The position numbers and the translations under genes are program-made. This document shows, piece by piece, positions 21,196 to 31,846 of a DNA stretch of 64,000 nucleotides. The first letter of the stretch is position 1, and each line of letters starts with the position of its first letter. The notes beneath the pieces were generated by a model that saw only the letters and a list, made by a program, of their open reading frames with translations, ran no database searches and was not told where the DNA came from. The stretch comes from Planctomycetales bacterium (GTDB taxonomy: Bacteria > Planctomycetota > Planctomycetia > Planctomycetales > Planctomycetaceae), in contig JANQPT010000020.1 in assembly GCA_028285345.1 (NCBI GenBank), forward strand, positions 18,801 to 82,800. Direction: 5' to 3'.

Positions 21196-21588
21196 CTATT
21201 GGCCCTCCTTTCGCGCTTTATCGATGAGCCGTTCGAGCCGCTCTAAATCATCTTCGGTGAGTTCGTCCGAGTTCGCATCCAGGATCGCGGCGACCGCGTC
21301 GGTTGCGGACCCCGCAAAAAAGGTCTTCATCAGCTGCTTCAGTGCCGATTGACTGGCGCTTTCCCGCGACTGCGTCGGGCGATAGACGTACTTCGTCCCT
21401 TCGCGGCGATGCCGCAAAAACCCCTTGCTTTCCAACAGCCGGATCATCGTCCGCACCGCGGAATAGCTGGGGGGATCGGGGAGCTGTGCCAGCACGTCCC
21501 CGACGGAGGCCTCTTCCAATTGATAGATGACGTTCATGATCTGCCGCTCGCGGCGGCCCAGATCGTGTTGTGTTCGTTTCTTACCCAT
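21196..21588 (-). CDS. blaI: BlaI/MecI/CopY family repressor
   Basis: About 130 residues, the usual family size. A winged-helix domain fills the first 75 residues (LGRRERQIMNVIYQL, then SYSAVRTMIRLLESKGFLRH and the wing REGTKYVYRP). The C-terminal half is helical and acidic, as in BlaI dimerisation regions. The start is set at ATG 21588; an in-frame GTG at 21597 is possible, and no ribosome site decides between them. It lies one base upstream of the giant M56 gene, whose ribosome site is inside its end, so the two are translationally coupled. By analogy with BlaI-BlaR1, it should repress its own operon until the M56 partner triggers its cleavage. A fitting operator is visible just upstream. 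Confidence 0.93.
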   Translation of the reverse strand: MGKKRTQHDLGRRERQIMNVIYQLEEASVGDVLAQLPDPPSYSAVRTMIRLLESKGFLRHRREGTKYVYRPTQSRESASQSALKQLMKTFFAGSATDAVAAILDANSDELTEDDLERLERLIDKARKEGQ

Positions 21589-21651
21589 CGGCACCACTCA
21601 TTTCTGCGAATCGATCCGTGAAGAGGTCGGCAGATTACCGTCTGTCAATTG

Positions 21652-21667
21652 ATTGCCAGATGGCAAT
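21652..21667. promoter_or_regulatory. Palindromic BlaI-type operator
   Basis: A perfect palindrome ATTGCCA-GA-TGGCAAT lies 64-79 bases upstream of the blaI ATG and overlaps the predicted -10 hexamer and start point. Known BlaI/MecI operators are dyads in the same place. Assignment to this repressor is inferred from position. Confidence 0.7.
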
Positions 21668-21694
21668 ATACTAACACTTTGGTTGGCCTGTCAA
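21665..21694 (-). promoter_or_regulatory. Sigma-70-type promoter of the blaI operon
   Basis: Read leftward: -35 TTGACA (21694-21689), an 18-base spacer, -10 TATATT (21670-21665). The -35 is a perfect match to the consensus, the -10 differs at one base. A second TTGACA occurs at 21648-21643. The short run CTGTCAATT (+ strand) is repeated at 21642 and 21688 on either side of the palindrome. Confidence 0.65.
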
Positions 21695-21699
21695 TTAGA

Positions 21700-21952
21700 A
21701 AGCTGCGATTTTTCTCAGATTGCTGAAATCGAGCGCACGGCCGGTGGTTTGATCGCGGCAAGAGAATGCGGACGCTGCGCACACGTGGCCCCAGGCGCAA
21801 CGTCCCCACATCATTAAAGAGGTGGTTGCGCACATCACCTTGCGCGAGGACCAACTTCCGGCGCAATGTGCCGATCCAAGCAGGAGAAACCAGCCGCCCA
21901 AACTGCAGAGGGGCTCGGGCATTCCGCCGAGGCACGAATTGACGGCTGCCGG
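21700..21952. other. Intergenic region upstream of the blaI promoter
   Basis: About 250 bases between the DUF1552 stop and the blaI promoter. Two overlapping leftward open frames cross it, but neither has a ribosome site or a recognisable protein pattern. I see no strong hairpin. Confidence 0.35.
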
Positions 21953-23290
<1,338 letters not shown>

Positions 23291-23382
23291 GAAGACTTCC
23301 TCGCGTAGTTGCTTAACCGGCATCCGGCGTCCGCAAGATGCGTTGCCGGATTGGGGTCGATTTCGTTGACGGTGTCGGTCTG

Positions 23383-26300
23383 CTACTTCTTCATAAACAG
23401 GTCGCTGTGGATGATAAAGCGGATCATATCCCGCATCCGGTAATCGTGCGACTTCAATTTTACCCCCTCTTGTTCGAGAAATACAACGTCCTGGAAATTC
23501 AAGCTTCTCCCGGTGGCATAGACCGCCAGATGCTTCATAAAGCTGAAAGCGACGCGGTCCAGGCGATCTTGAATGAGATAGGCTTTCAGTTCGTTGAGGT
23601 TTTCAATCTCGGTTCCGTCGGGAAGCGTCGATCGCGGATCGTGGACGTCGCCGGTACGATAGCGGCCGCCCGCATTGAATTCTTCGAAAGCGATTCCCCA
23701 CGGATCAATTCCCGAGTGGCAATTGGCGCAGCCTTTCTGGTTGCGATGGCGCTCCAGCCGCTGGCGGAGCGTGAGTTGCTCGCCGTCATCCTCCATCAAT
23801 TCCGGCACATTGGGCGGCGGGTCGTCGGGCGGTTCGGCGATGATTTTGCGCGCGAACCAGGCGCCCCGTTTGACCGGGTTCGATTCACGTCCGTCGGACA
23901 GCCCCGCGAGAATGCCGGCTTGTGTGAGCAACCCTCCCAGATTCTCGCTCTCATGCTGCACAGGCAGAAATTGAAATCCGCTTTCCGAGCGATCAGCAAT
24001 GCCGTAATAATGGGCCACAACGTCGTTGGCGACGATAAAATCGGACTGAATCAACCGGCGCAGCGGCAGGTTCTTGCGGATCAGGTGCAAAACGGTCTGC
24101 ACCGGTTCCTCCCGCAACTGCGCTCTCGTGTCGCGCGTCAGTTGCGGATACCGTTTCCGATCGACTTCCAACACATCGAATTTGTCGAGGCTCAGCCACT
24201 GCGAGGCGAACTGTTGCGTAAACTGTCGGAATCGCGGATCAGCAATCATGCGGTCGATCTCGATGTCCAGTGAACGGCGCAGTGTCTTCGCTGCGGCTCG
24301 CTCGATTAATCGTTCATCCGGCGCCGAGTTCCACAGGAAATACGACAGCTTCGACGCCAACTCGTACTCATCCAAATCTTCCGCTTCCGGTCCCGCACTC
24401 TCTTCGACCAGAAACAAGAACTGCGGAGAAGTCAGCACGACGATTAGCGCGTGCTTGATGCTCTGTTGAAAGTCTTTGGTTTCGTCAAACGACGTTTTCC
24501 ATACGTTATGTAGGGACGTCAGTTCTGCGTCGGTGACCGGCCGTCGAAACGCCCGGGAGGCAAACTTCAAGATCACTTCGCGGGCATAGGTGGGCGGGTC
24601 GTCGCGATTGGTTGACTGAACAAAGATGTTGCGATGAGTCGCCGGCGGCCACGTCTCATAGTAGGGGCCTTCGAATTCGACCGAGCGGATCCGCAGCCGG
24701 GGCATCGCGCGGCCGTCGGTGAATTCGCTGCGAACCCCGATTTCACGAAAGCCGGCGAGATAGTTGGGGTTGCCTTCTTCAACGTCCGGGCTGGGGAAGT
24801 TATTGATCGCTCCCTCAAAGACGAAGCGGCGCGATTCTTTGGCCGTGACGGCCTGTGGTTCGCCGACGCGTGCCAACGTGCTGCCGCAATCACGCCGCAA
24901 GCCCACGTGGACCCCCAAAATCGGAGATCGCCTTTCAAAAGCAACGAAGCGCTGTGCTTGCCGGCTCTGCTCATCAATGCGATGGAAACGCATCATTCTG
25001 AGCTGCGATTGTTCCGTCACCTGTGCCTTCAGATCCAGTGTTCCGGCACCCAGCCGCACCAGCAGGAATGCCACATTTCGCGCGGACGGCTTCTCTTCCG
25101 TCGCTTCCGTGCTTGGTTTCTGTTGCGGCAGCGTCCCGGGAAAATGTCGATCGCCCAATTGCAGCGATAACATTGCCGGCTTCTCGCTTGGTACGTAGTC
25201 GACATCGATCTGGTAAATGCCCGCTGTCGCGATCGCAATATTCGGCGATGGAGTGGTGGAGAGATCGGCGGTTATCGCATCATCTTCAGGCGATTCAATC
25301 GGAGTGTCGGTTGATGGGTTCAACAGCAAGCCGTCGTCATATCGCGCCGCATCGACGACGACACGAAAATTCCCTTGTTGCGGAAGCTCACGCAGCGACA
25401 CCTTAAAATTGGAGTGCGGCCCGTAGGTGCTCGATTCGCCGAAGAGTTCCGAACTCGGAATTGCAGGGCGAAGCAGCAGGCCTTCGGGAACGCATTGATA
25501 CGCGTGGCCGCGGGGATAGCCTAGCGTTCCCCGCATGCATGCGAACACGGCGTGATAGATGCTGTTAAACTCACGCCAGCCCCGCACGGTGTCATTTCCC
25601 TGGTATCCTTCGATGAATCGGAACGACTTGCGCATCGCAAACGGCCGGTAGGCGAACGGCTTGTCCGGTTGCAGCTCCGTGACTTGAAAATCCTGGTTGC
25701 GGAGCAGCATGCTGTTGGCGCCCAAGATCAATTCATCGGGGCAGGGGGTTGGATTGATGTTTTCCCCCAGTTCCATTCGGAAACTCTGTATGACCGGCTG
25801 CTCCCTCTCATTCACAATGCACAGATCGAGCGCTTTCTCGGCGATATTGAAGTAGGCCTCCACGAGCAGCGGGGAGAGCGACATCGTCTCGCCGTTGTTC
25901 GTGAATCCTTCCTTAGAGATGCCATCGGGCGGCAAGATCCCGGTGAGATCCTCCTGTATCCCCAGGAGATCTCGCAGAGTGTTGCGGTACTGTGCGACCG
26001 TCAGCCGCCGGACGGAGCCGTTTTTTTCCGCGTGGCGTGAGCGAGCCTTCTCGATTGCCCGCTTGATCCATGCTGCCAACGCCTTTCGCTCATCGGCCGA
26101 GGGTTGCGGCTCACCGTCGGGCGGCATCGATTCATCCTCAATTTGCCGCAGCATGTCGCGCCACAGAAACAGCCGCTGTTGTGCCAGCGAGCCGTCCAAC
26201 TGATCCAGCCGAATTCCCGATTCCATCGTCTCAGCGTTGTGGCAGCGCAGACAATTCTTCTTAAGCAGCGGTCGCACATGCTGCTGGAAAGTCCAACTCT

Positions 26301-26424
26301 GCGCGATATGTCCTTTCGCCGACGGTGGCTCCTCACCGTCTGCCGGCCGCGTCGAGAGAACGGCCGTCATGCCCCATCCAATCACAGTGAACAGCAGCGC
26401 TGCGCCCAAAACGCGACGTGACAC
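23383..26424 (-). CDS. DUF1587/DUF1592/DUF1588/DUF1585 cytochrome-like exported protein
   Basis: The start is taken as GTG 26424, preceded by GAGGAG at the right spacing and followed directly by a signal sequence ([21 protein letters not shown]); an ATG at 26478 is in frame but has no site. About 1013 residues. Near the N-terminus [18 protein letters not shown] carries a CxxCH haem c motif (PSCyt1-like). Then come [13 protein letters not shown] (DUF1587), [15 protein letters not shown] (DUF1595), [20 protein letters not shown] and HYYGIADR (DUF1592), [19 protein letters not shown] with [19 protein letters not shown] (DUF1588, second CxxCH) and a C-terminal DUF1585. An insert about 300-560 is probably a strand-rich ligand-binding part. 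It is followed by its DUF1552 partner. The role in polymer oxidation often suggested for this family is inference. Confidence 0.9.
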   Translation of the reverse strand: MSRRVLGAALLFTVIGWGMTAVLSTRPADGEEPPSAKGHIAQSWTFQQHVRPLLKKNCLRCHNAETMESGIRLDQLDGSLAQQRLFLWRDMLRQIEDESMPPDGEPQPSADERKALAAWIKRAIEKARSRHAEKNGSVRRLTVAQYRNTLRDLLGIQEDLTGILPPDGISKEGFTNNGETMSLSPLLVEAYFNIAEKALDLCIVNEREQPVIQSFRMELGENINPTPCPDELILGANSMLLRNQDFQVTELQPDKPFAYRPFAMRKSFRFIEGYQGNDTVRGWREFNSIYHAVFACMRGTLGYPRGHAYQCVPEGLLLRPAIPSSELFGESSTYGPHSNFKVSLRELPQQGNFRVVVDAARYDDGLLLNPSTDTPIESPEDDAITADLSTTPSPNIAIATAGIYQIDVDYVPSEKPAMLSLQLGDRHFPGTLPQQKPSTEATEEKPSARNVAFLLVRLGAGTLDLKAQVTEQSQLRMMRFHRIDEQSRQAQRFVAFERRSPILGVHVGLRRDCGSTLARVGEPQAVTAKESRRFVFEGAINNFPSPDVEEGNPNYLAGFREIGVRSEFTDGRAMPRLRIRSVEFEGPYYETWPPATHRNIFVQSTNRDDPPTYAREVILKFASRAFRRPVTDAELTSLHNVWKTSFDETKDFQQSIKHALIVVLTSPQFLFLVEESAGPEAEDLDEYELASKLSYFLWNSAPDERLIERAAAKTLRRSLDIEIDRMIADPRFRQFTQQFASQWLSLDKFDVLEVDRKRYPQLTRDTRAQLREEPVQTVLHLIRKNLPLRRLIQSDFIVANDVVAHYYGIADRSESGFQFLPVQHESENLGGLLTQAGILAGLSDGRESNPVKRGAWFARKIIAEPPDDPPPNVPELMEDDGEQLTLRQRLERHRNQKGCANCHSGIDPWGIAFEEFNAGGRYRTGDVHDPRSTLPDGTEIENLNELKAYLIQDRLDRVAFSFMKHLAVYATGRSLNFQDVVFLEQEGVKLKSHDYRMRDMIRFIIHSDLFMKK

Positions 26425-26536
26425 GGAAACTCCTCGAAATCTGTGATCTTGTTTGCACAATGACTGTCGGACGCTCAACCTAATCTAGCAGATTACGTCA
26501 GCGAACCCCAATCGCACGATGACAGATTCACGCCCA

Positions 26537-26552
26537 CACCGCGCTCGCGGTG
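26537..26552. terminator. Short GC-rich hairpin between two leftward genes
   Basis: CACCGCG-CT-CGCGGTG is a 7-bp stem with a 2-base loop, 38 bases past the stop of the FGE-PQQ gene. There is no T run, so termination is uncertain. Its design (tight stem, 2-base loop) resembles the hairpins at 59963-60214. Confidence 0.35.
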
Positions 26553-26589
26553 ACGCCGATTCCGATGCCCGTTGCACAAACGACCTGCC

Positions 26590-28821
26590 TCACCGGTCGG
26601 AACCGGAGGTGCTTTCCGGGTCAGGCAAAACGACACAGACGATTTCCTCATCGCTGCGGGCGTAGACACAATTGCCCGCATAAGCAGGATGGGCCCAGGT
26701 GCGCCCGATGATGTTTGTCCGGGAGTCCTCGTGATAGCCGTCGGGATGGAGTCGCAGCAGGATCAGATCGCCGTCGGAATTGAGCGCAATCGCCCGGTCT
26801 TGGTCGCCCAGCCAGACCATCGTGGCCTGTGGATTGCGTCCCTTGGGCGTCATGCGGTTGTCATCGTCCCAGACTTTTTTGCCTGTGGCGAGCTCGAAGC
26901 AGGTCAACCCGTGCCGTTTGTCGAGCATGTAGGCGTATCCGTCGCGGCACAAGGGCTGCATCATCAATCCGCGCAGGTTTCGGCGGTCCTGCCACACAAC
27001 TTCGGCAGCCTGCGTATCGCCGCCCGGCCGAATCGCCTTGCTGCCGTCGTAGTAACTGCTGACGAGGACGAGCCCGTCCTGAAAAACGGGGCAAGCGATT
27101 GAAGTTCCGTAGTTGACTTCGAACGGCGTTTCCCACAGTAATTCCCCGGTTACGGGGTTTAGGCCAGTAATATGCGCTGGCGTCCAGGCGACGAGTTGCG
27201 GCTGGTCGTTCCAAGTGATCAGAATCGGTGTCGCGTAGCCGGCGGCATCGGCCAGACTTCTCCAGCGTTCCTCGCCGCTGGCACGATCGAACGCCATCAA
27301 ACAGCCGTCAGGCTCTGCACCGGGATGCACAATTAACAAGTCGTCGTGGACCACCGGCGACGCGCTCAGACCCCACAACGGAATGCGCGCGCCAAATTCA
27401 GCGACGAGATCCTTCGTCCAAACTGGTTCGCCGCTCGAAGCGTCGAGGCAACACAGATTTCCGACAGCCCCGAGCGTGTAGACGTGATTCCCCAACACGG
27501 TCGGTGTCGCGCGGGGGCCGTTGTCGTAGCTGACGTTGCTGTAGTCGACCGGATAGCTGTGTTCCCAAATCGGCGTGCCGCTGACCGCGTCGAAACAGAG
27601 TATCCGCTCGACGTCCTGCGGCTCCCGTTGCCGGTCCATTACGTAGACGCGGCCGTCGGTTGCCGCAATTCCGCCGTATCCGCCCCCGAGCGGCTGCTTC
27701 CAAACTTGCTGTAGTCCGACGCCGGGCCATTTCTGTGGAAGTCTCGGCGCACGCCACGTTCCATTTCCCCGCGGTCCCCGCCACCGCGGCCAATCTTCAC
27801 CATGTTCTGGAAGCGGTCGGCTGTTGAGCGCCGCCGCCGGTCGGGACGTCTGCCGATCCTGCGCGGTTCCGGCGGCGGCCACAATCGGATGAAGGGTTGC
27901 CCCCTCAGACGCCAGTTCGCACACGACGCGCATGCCCAACGCATAAAACCGGCCTTCGGGAATATCAGCGTATCGAAACGCGCTGCGGCAGTCGCGACCG
28001 TCGCTGTACCAATCTCCTCCGCGAATTACGCGCGACGATCCTTGCTCTGGTCCTTGCGGATCTTCTAGCGGCGAGTCGCGATAATAGTTGCGGTCAAATC
28101 GATCCAGGCACCACTCGTGCAGGTTACCGTGCATGTCGTAAAGCCCGAACGCGTTCGGCTGGTAGGAACCGACCGTCGTTGTCCGATTCAAAAACGGACC
28201 GTGCGGCACATTTCCGAAGGGATGCTCGCCCTGAAAGTTCGCCTGAGTCGACGAGAGCGCATCGCCGTAGTGGAATACCGTTGTCGTTCCAGCGCGACAG
28301 GCGTATTCCCATTCGGCTTCCGTTGGCAGCCGGTACAACCGGCCTGCCTTTTTTTCCGCCGGCAATTCGCTCAGCTTCCGGCAGAACTCAACCGCTGCGT
28401 ACCATGTCACGTTGTCCACGGGCAACTTCCCGGAGTCGACATCCTCGGGCGCACTCTTCAACAGGCCGCTGCGTTGGAATGAACTGGGGTTGGTGTTCAT
28501 GACCTGTTCAAATTGCGCTTGAGTCACCTCATGGGCGCCCATGTAGAACGGTCGCGTGAGAATGACACGATGTTGCGGCTGTTCATCGTCACGCGCGCCC
28601 GGATCTGTGGGGGCCGATCCCATCAGGAATTCGCCCGCCGGAATGCGCACTAGCTTCATGCCAATCGAATTGACGATCGCGTCGTCTGCGGAAGCCGTCT
28701 CGACTGTGGCCGGCGACTGTGACGTTTCTTCGGTCGTCGTCAACTCCACATCGCCACAGCCCGCCGCTGCAATGGCCGCTGCGGCGAAAACCAATTTGGC
28801 CGATGTGATAAGAGTTCGCAT
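26590..28821 (-). CDS. FGE/SUMF1 domain fused to PQQ-type beta-propeller, lipoprotein
   Basis: 743 residues. Signal peptide with lipobox AAGC, Cys22. Residues about 51-305 are an FGE/SUMF1 domain (NSIGMKLVRIPAGEFLMGS, YMGAHEVTQAQFEQVM, RLPTEAEWEYACRAGTTTVF, LYDMHGNLHEWCLDRFD, RVIRGGDWYSDGRDCRSAFR). Residues about 340-740 are a PQQ-like/BamB-type propeller opening with DWPRWRGPRGNGTW and carrying blade motifs such as CFDAVSGTPIWEHSYP, CLDASSGEPVWTKDL and CFELATGKKVWDDD. The protein should be anchored outside the cytoplasmic membrane. The fusion suggests that one module binds a partner presented by the other; no catalytic role is shown. It lies upstream of the DUF1592/DUF1552 pair on the same strand, 165 bases apart. 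Confidence 0.88.
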   Translation of the reverse strand: MRTLITSAKLVFAAAAIAAAGCGDVELTTTEETSQSPATVETASADDAIVNSIGMKLVRIPAGEFLMGSAPTDPGARDDEQPQHRVILTRPFYMGAHEVTQAQFEQVMNTNPSSFQRSGLLKSAPEDVDSGKLPVDNVTWYAAVEFCRKLSELPAEKKAGRLYRLPTEAEWEYACRAGTTTVFHYGDALSSTQANFQGEHPFGNVPHGPFLNRTTTVGSYQPNAFGLYDMHGNLHEWCLDRFDRNYYRDSPLEDPQGPEQGSSRVIRGGDWYSDGRDCRSAFRYADIPEGRFYALGMRVVCELASEGATLHPIVAAAGTAQDRQTSRPAAALNSRPLPEHGEDWPRWRGPRGNGTWRAPRLPQKWPGVGLQQVWKQPLGGGYGGIAATDGRVYVMDRQREPQDVERILCFDAVSGTPIWEHSYPVDYSNVSYDNGPRATPTVLGNHVYTLGAVGNLCCLDASSGEPVWTKDLVAEFGARIPLWGLSASPVVHDDLLIVHPGAEPDGCLMAFDRASGEERWRSLADAAGYATPILITWNDQPQLVAWTPAHITGLNPVTGELLWETPFEVNYGTSIACPVFQDGLVLVSSYYDGSKAIRPGGDTQAAEVVWQDRRNLRGLMMQPLCRDGYAYMLDKRHGLTCFELATGKKVWDDDNRMTPKGRNPQATMVWLGDQDRAIALNSDGDLILLRLHPDGYHEDSRTNIIGRTWAHPAYAGNCVYARSDEEIVCVVLPDPESTSGSDR

Positions 28822-29055
28822 TCGTCAGCTCCAACAGCCGGGGCTTTGACGGGAGAACTTTGAAATCCGTTATGAAGTCCGCGTCGGAAACGGTGGCTTT
28901 GGCGATCTCAACACCCAATCTTACAGCTAAAGTGATCCCGGAATCCATCGTCGGGAACGTCGGACTGCTCGCAAATGGGTTACGCCCATTCTAAAATGCT
29001 TTGCAGAGTCGCCGGAAATCGAAGATCCAACAACGAAACGTCAGGGACACCAATC

Positions 29056-30510
29056 ATGTGCGACTGCCGCAACGTCATCCCTCGGCTTGCTCTCACGCGC
29101 ACGGGCATTTGCGTTGTGAGTGCGATGGTTATGTTCTCCGGTTCTCAGCAGTGTGGTGCGGCTGCCGAACCGGCGATCGACAAGACCCCGGGCGACCGGT
29201 TTGTCCAGTTTGTATTGGGTGAGATTGAAACCGTCCGCAAAGAGTTACCGTCAATCACGCGGGCCGCAGACGCGGCTGCGGAGCGAATCGTGAATGACGA
29301 CGGCGAATTGCTATCGGCGGGCGATCAGAGCTTTTCCTTGGAACCGGTGTGGCGAGCGGGTGGAATCGCGTTTGCGCGACGATATGTGCCGGACAAGCAA
29401 TCGTTGATGGCCAAGGTGGAATCGGCCAACGACAAGATCCCGTATTACCGCACGAAGGAGTTCGTCGAAAAGTTCACCGTCGATTCGGCCGGAAAGCGCG
29501 ATGTGGTGCTGCTGGGCTATGAGAATGAGAAGGAAGAGCGACGTCACCTCATTCCAACCGTCAAGCAACTTCTCGGCGATGACGCGCTCATCATCTTCTT
29601 TGGCTCGACCGCAAGTGCTGAGAGGCTGACACGCCAATTTGGGAAGAATCCGCGACTGTTGTTGATCACGCACAACGTTCCCGACGGTGGAATTGTAGAG
29701 GTGCCTGGGTGGCCGGAAAAACTCTGCTCAGGTCGCAGCATCGCCAATCGATTGTATCTGTGGACGTTTCAGGCGGAGTTGATCAGCGCATTTATGCGGC
29801 GTGGAAAGATGCCCGGCATCCTCCTGTCCGTCACGTACGAAAGCCCGCAAATCTGGAACTTGCCGTTGTTGAATTCGTATAAATTCATTCCCGCGTTCGA
29901 TGTGACTCCCGTCAAACAAGGGGAATTTGGAGCAACCTATCTCAACCATTTGAAGAGCATCGTCAGCAGCCTGGTCCCGACGCAACGGGAGCAATTTCAC
30001 AAGGCAGCGCAGTGGGTCGCGGAGGCGATCCGAGAGAAGCGGCAGATATTTGCGCTGCTGATTCACGGGCTCGAGCCCGACGGTCTCCCGGGCGATCCCG
30101 GCTTCTTTACGGTTTTCAGCGAGGGCAACGCTTATTACCCGCAGTTGGAGGGGAAGATGAAGCCGGGCGATGTGGCCTTCTTTGTCGGATACAACTGGTA
30201 CCCCCGCCAACTGGCTCAGACGGTCGACAAGGCCCGTGGCAAGCAAATCCTCTGTTTCACCTTGGTCCAGGACCAGCCCCCCAAGCCGGCCATTTATGGT
30301 GAAGTGGGGGAACTGCGGCATTACACGTCATTCCGGTCGCTTCCCCAAAACAAGAACCGGATCTACATCGACTTGAAGTTCGCGCAATACAATGCCGTCT
30401 TGAAGATCCCCGGCTACCCAATCCCTGCACTGGAGACCTCGTCGTTTGCAGAAGACGTTGCCTATTGGTATGTCGTGGCGCAAACGGCCGCCATCTTAGG
30501 CAAGGAATGA
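29056..30510 (+). CDS. Secreted protein with two SIS-like halves, unrecognised
   Basis: Start set at ATG 29056, which has AGGGA upstream and leads straight into a hydrophobic export signal (TGICVVSAMVMFSG...GAAAEP); an ATG at 28975 is in frame. About 484 residues. I do not recognise a named family with certainty. Two halves look related to each other and to sugar-isomerase (SIS) domains: helices, then RDVVLLGYENEKEERRHLIP in the first half, and GDVAFFVGYNWYPRQLAQTV followed by ARGKQILCFTL in the second, a layout like the SIS pattern GD-(hydrophobic)-S/GxS-(helix)-(strand). The Ser/Thr phosphosugar residues are not clearly conserved. It stands alone before the respiratory cluster and faces away from the FGE-PQQ gene. 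Confidence 0.75.
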   Translation: MCDCRNVIPRLALTRTGICVVSAMVMFSGSQQCGAAAEPAIDKTPGDRFVQFVLGEIETVRKELPSITRAADAAAERIVNDDGELLSAGDQSFSLEPVWRAGGIAFARRYVPDKQSLMAKVESANDKIPYYRTKEFVEKFTVDSAGKRDVVLLGYENEKEERRHLIPTVKQLLGDDALIIFFGSTASAERLTRQFGKNPRLLLITHNVPDGGIVEVPGWPEKLCSGRSIANRLYLWTFQAELISAFMRRGKMPGILLSVTYESPQIWNLPLLNSYKFIPAFDVTPVKQGEFGATYLNHLKSIVSSLVPTQREQFHKAAQWVAEAIREKRQIFALLIHGLEPDGLPGDPGFFTVFSEGNAYYPQLEGKMKPGDVAFFVGYNWYPRQLAQTVDKARGKQILCFTLVQDQPPKPAIYGEVGELRHYTSFRSLPQNKNRIYIDLKFAQYNAVLKIPGYPIPALETSSFAEDVAYWYVVAQTAAILGKE

Positions 30511-30766
30511 AGGTTGGGTAGACGACGCGAAGTGATTCCAGGCCGGCGTCGGTCGATGTGATTTGTTTTTCAAAACCGCCCTCGCTACCATACCCAGGTC
30601 GTGATTAGACAAACGGAATTCTAACCTTAGTCACCAGCACGCAATTCATCAGTGTTACGCCAAGGGATTGGTGATCTCATCTCGGGGGCACCGGTCGCCT
30701 CAGCTTCTGAACATCAATTTGACCTTGGTCCTGGCCGCCATTCGGTCATGTTTGAAGCTCGCAGCG
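30511..30766. other. Intergenic region before the respiratory cluster
   Basis: About 255 bases before the chosen coxB start. It should carry the promoter of the oxidase cluster, but I see no clear hexamer pair. No gene is visible. Confidence 0.35.
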
Positions 30767-31831
30767 ATGATTGACCACAGAATCGAATCTGCTCCCTGTC
30801 CGCTGCGGATCAACGTCCGTCTGCTGACGTGGAGCATGATGGCGTTACTGATCATCGCCGGCACCGCGACTCCCGCGCTGGCCGAAAACAACTCCATCTT
30901 CTCGCCCGCTTCCAGCAACTCAGAGAAGATCAACGACATCTTTTACTTGGTCCTGGCGATCACAGGACTCATATTCGTCGTCGTCTTCGGGGCGATTGCG
31001 GCATTCGTGTTGCGGTTTTGGTCTCGTGACGCCGAAACGGCGCCGGAACCACCACAGATCTATGGTAGTTGGCCGATCGAGATCGCCTGGACGATTGCGC
31101 CGCTGTTGATCATTTTTGTGCTGTTTTTGATCGTAATCCGGTCCGTCAACGAACAGCGACCCGAACGCGCTCCAAGCGATGCGCTCAAAGTGACCGCTGT
31201 CGGCCATCAATGGTGGTGGGCCTTTGACTATCGCGAACACGGTTTCATCACCGCTAACGAACTGCATGTGCCGCTGGGTGACGAAGAACATCCACAGTCG
31301 GTGTTTCTGGAGTTGGAATCGGCGGACGTCGTGCACAGCTTTTGGGTGCCCCGGCTGGGGGGCAAGACGGACTTGGTTCCCAACCGGGTGAACACAATGT
31401 GGTTCGCGCCGCGCGAAGCAGGCATTTTTACCGGCCAATGTGCGGAATACTGCGGAACGCAACACTCAAAAATGCTGCTGCGGGTGATCGTGGAATCGCC
31501 GGACGAGTTCGAGCAGTGGGTAGAGAATCAGCAGAAGCCGGCGGTCGATGACCCGGCAGGGGCGGCGGGAAAAAAACTGTTTTTGGAGTTGTCCTGCGCC
31601 AATTGCCATACCATTCGAGGAACCGGCGCCGCGGGGACCTTCGGACCGGATTTGACGCATTTGATGAGCCGGCAAACGATCGGCGCAGGGGTGCAGGATA
31701 ACACGCGGGAGAATCTGCTGATTTGGATTGCCAATCCGCACACCTTCAAAACCGGCTGCCATATGCCCGACATGAAGCTGACGCCCGAGCAAGTTGAGAC
31801 CGTCGTTTCGTATTTGATCACATTGAAGTAA
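30767..31831 (+). CDS. coxB: Cytochrome c oxidase subunit II with fused cytochrome c domain (caa3 type)
   Basis: Start uncertain: ATG 30767 is chosen; a TTG at 30668 is the longest option and a later ATG at 30836 also precedes the signal sequence. About 354 residues. The signal peptide ends in TPALA, and two membrane helices follow (FYLVLAITGLIFVVVFG, APLLIIFVLFLIVI). The cupredoxin domain has GHQWWWAFDY and the CuA site CAEYCGTQHSKM plus the earlier His in HSFWVP. The C-terminus is a cytochrome c domain with CANCH and a Met ligand (probably in HMPDMKL). This makes the oxidase a caa3 type that takes electrons from cytochrome c. First gene of the cluster, 15 bases before subunit I. Confidence 0.95.
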   Translation: MIDHRIESAPCPLRINVRLLTWSMMALLIIAGTATPALAENNSIFSPASSNSEKINDIFYLVLAITGLIFVVVFGAIAAFVLRFWSRDAETAPEPPQIYGSWPIEIAWTIAPLLIIFVLFLIVIRSVNEQRPERAPSDALKVTAVGHQWWWAFDYREHGFITANELHVPLGDEEHPQSVFLELESADVVHSFWVPRLGGKTDLVPNRVNTMWFAPREAGIFTGQCAEYCGTQHSKMLLRVIVESPDEFEQWVENQQKPAVDDPAGAAGKKLFLELSCANCHTIRGTGAAGTFGPDLTHLMSRQTIGAGVQDNTRENLLIWIANPHTFKTGCHMPDMKLTPEQVETVVSYLITLK

Positions 31832-31846
31832 CCGATCGTCATTGCA

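Noticed and set aside
21645..21935. Two leftward open frames in the blaI upstream gap
   Set aside because: No ribosome site or family pattern, and they cross the promoter/operator; at best a decayed remnant.
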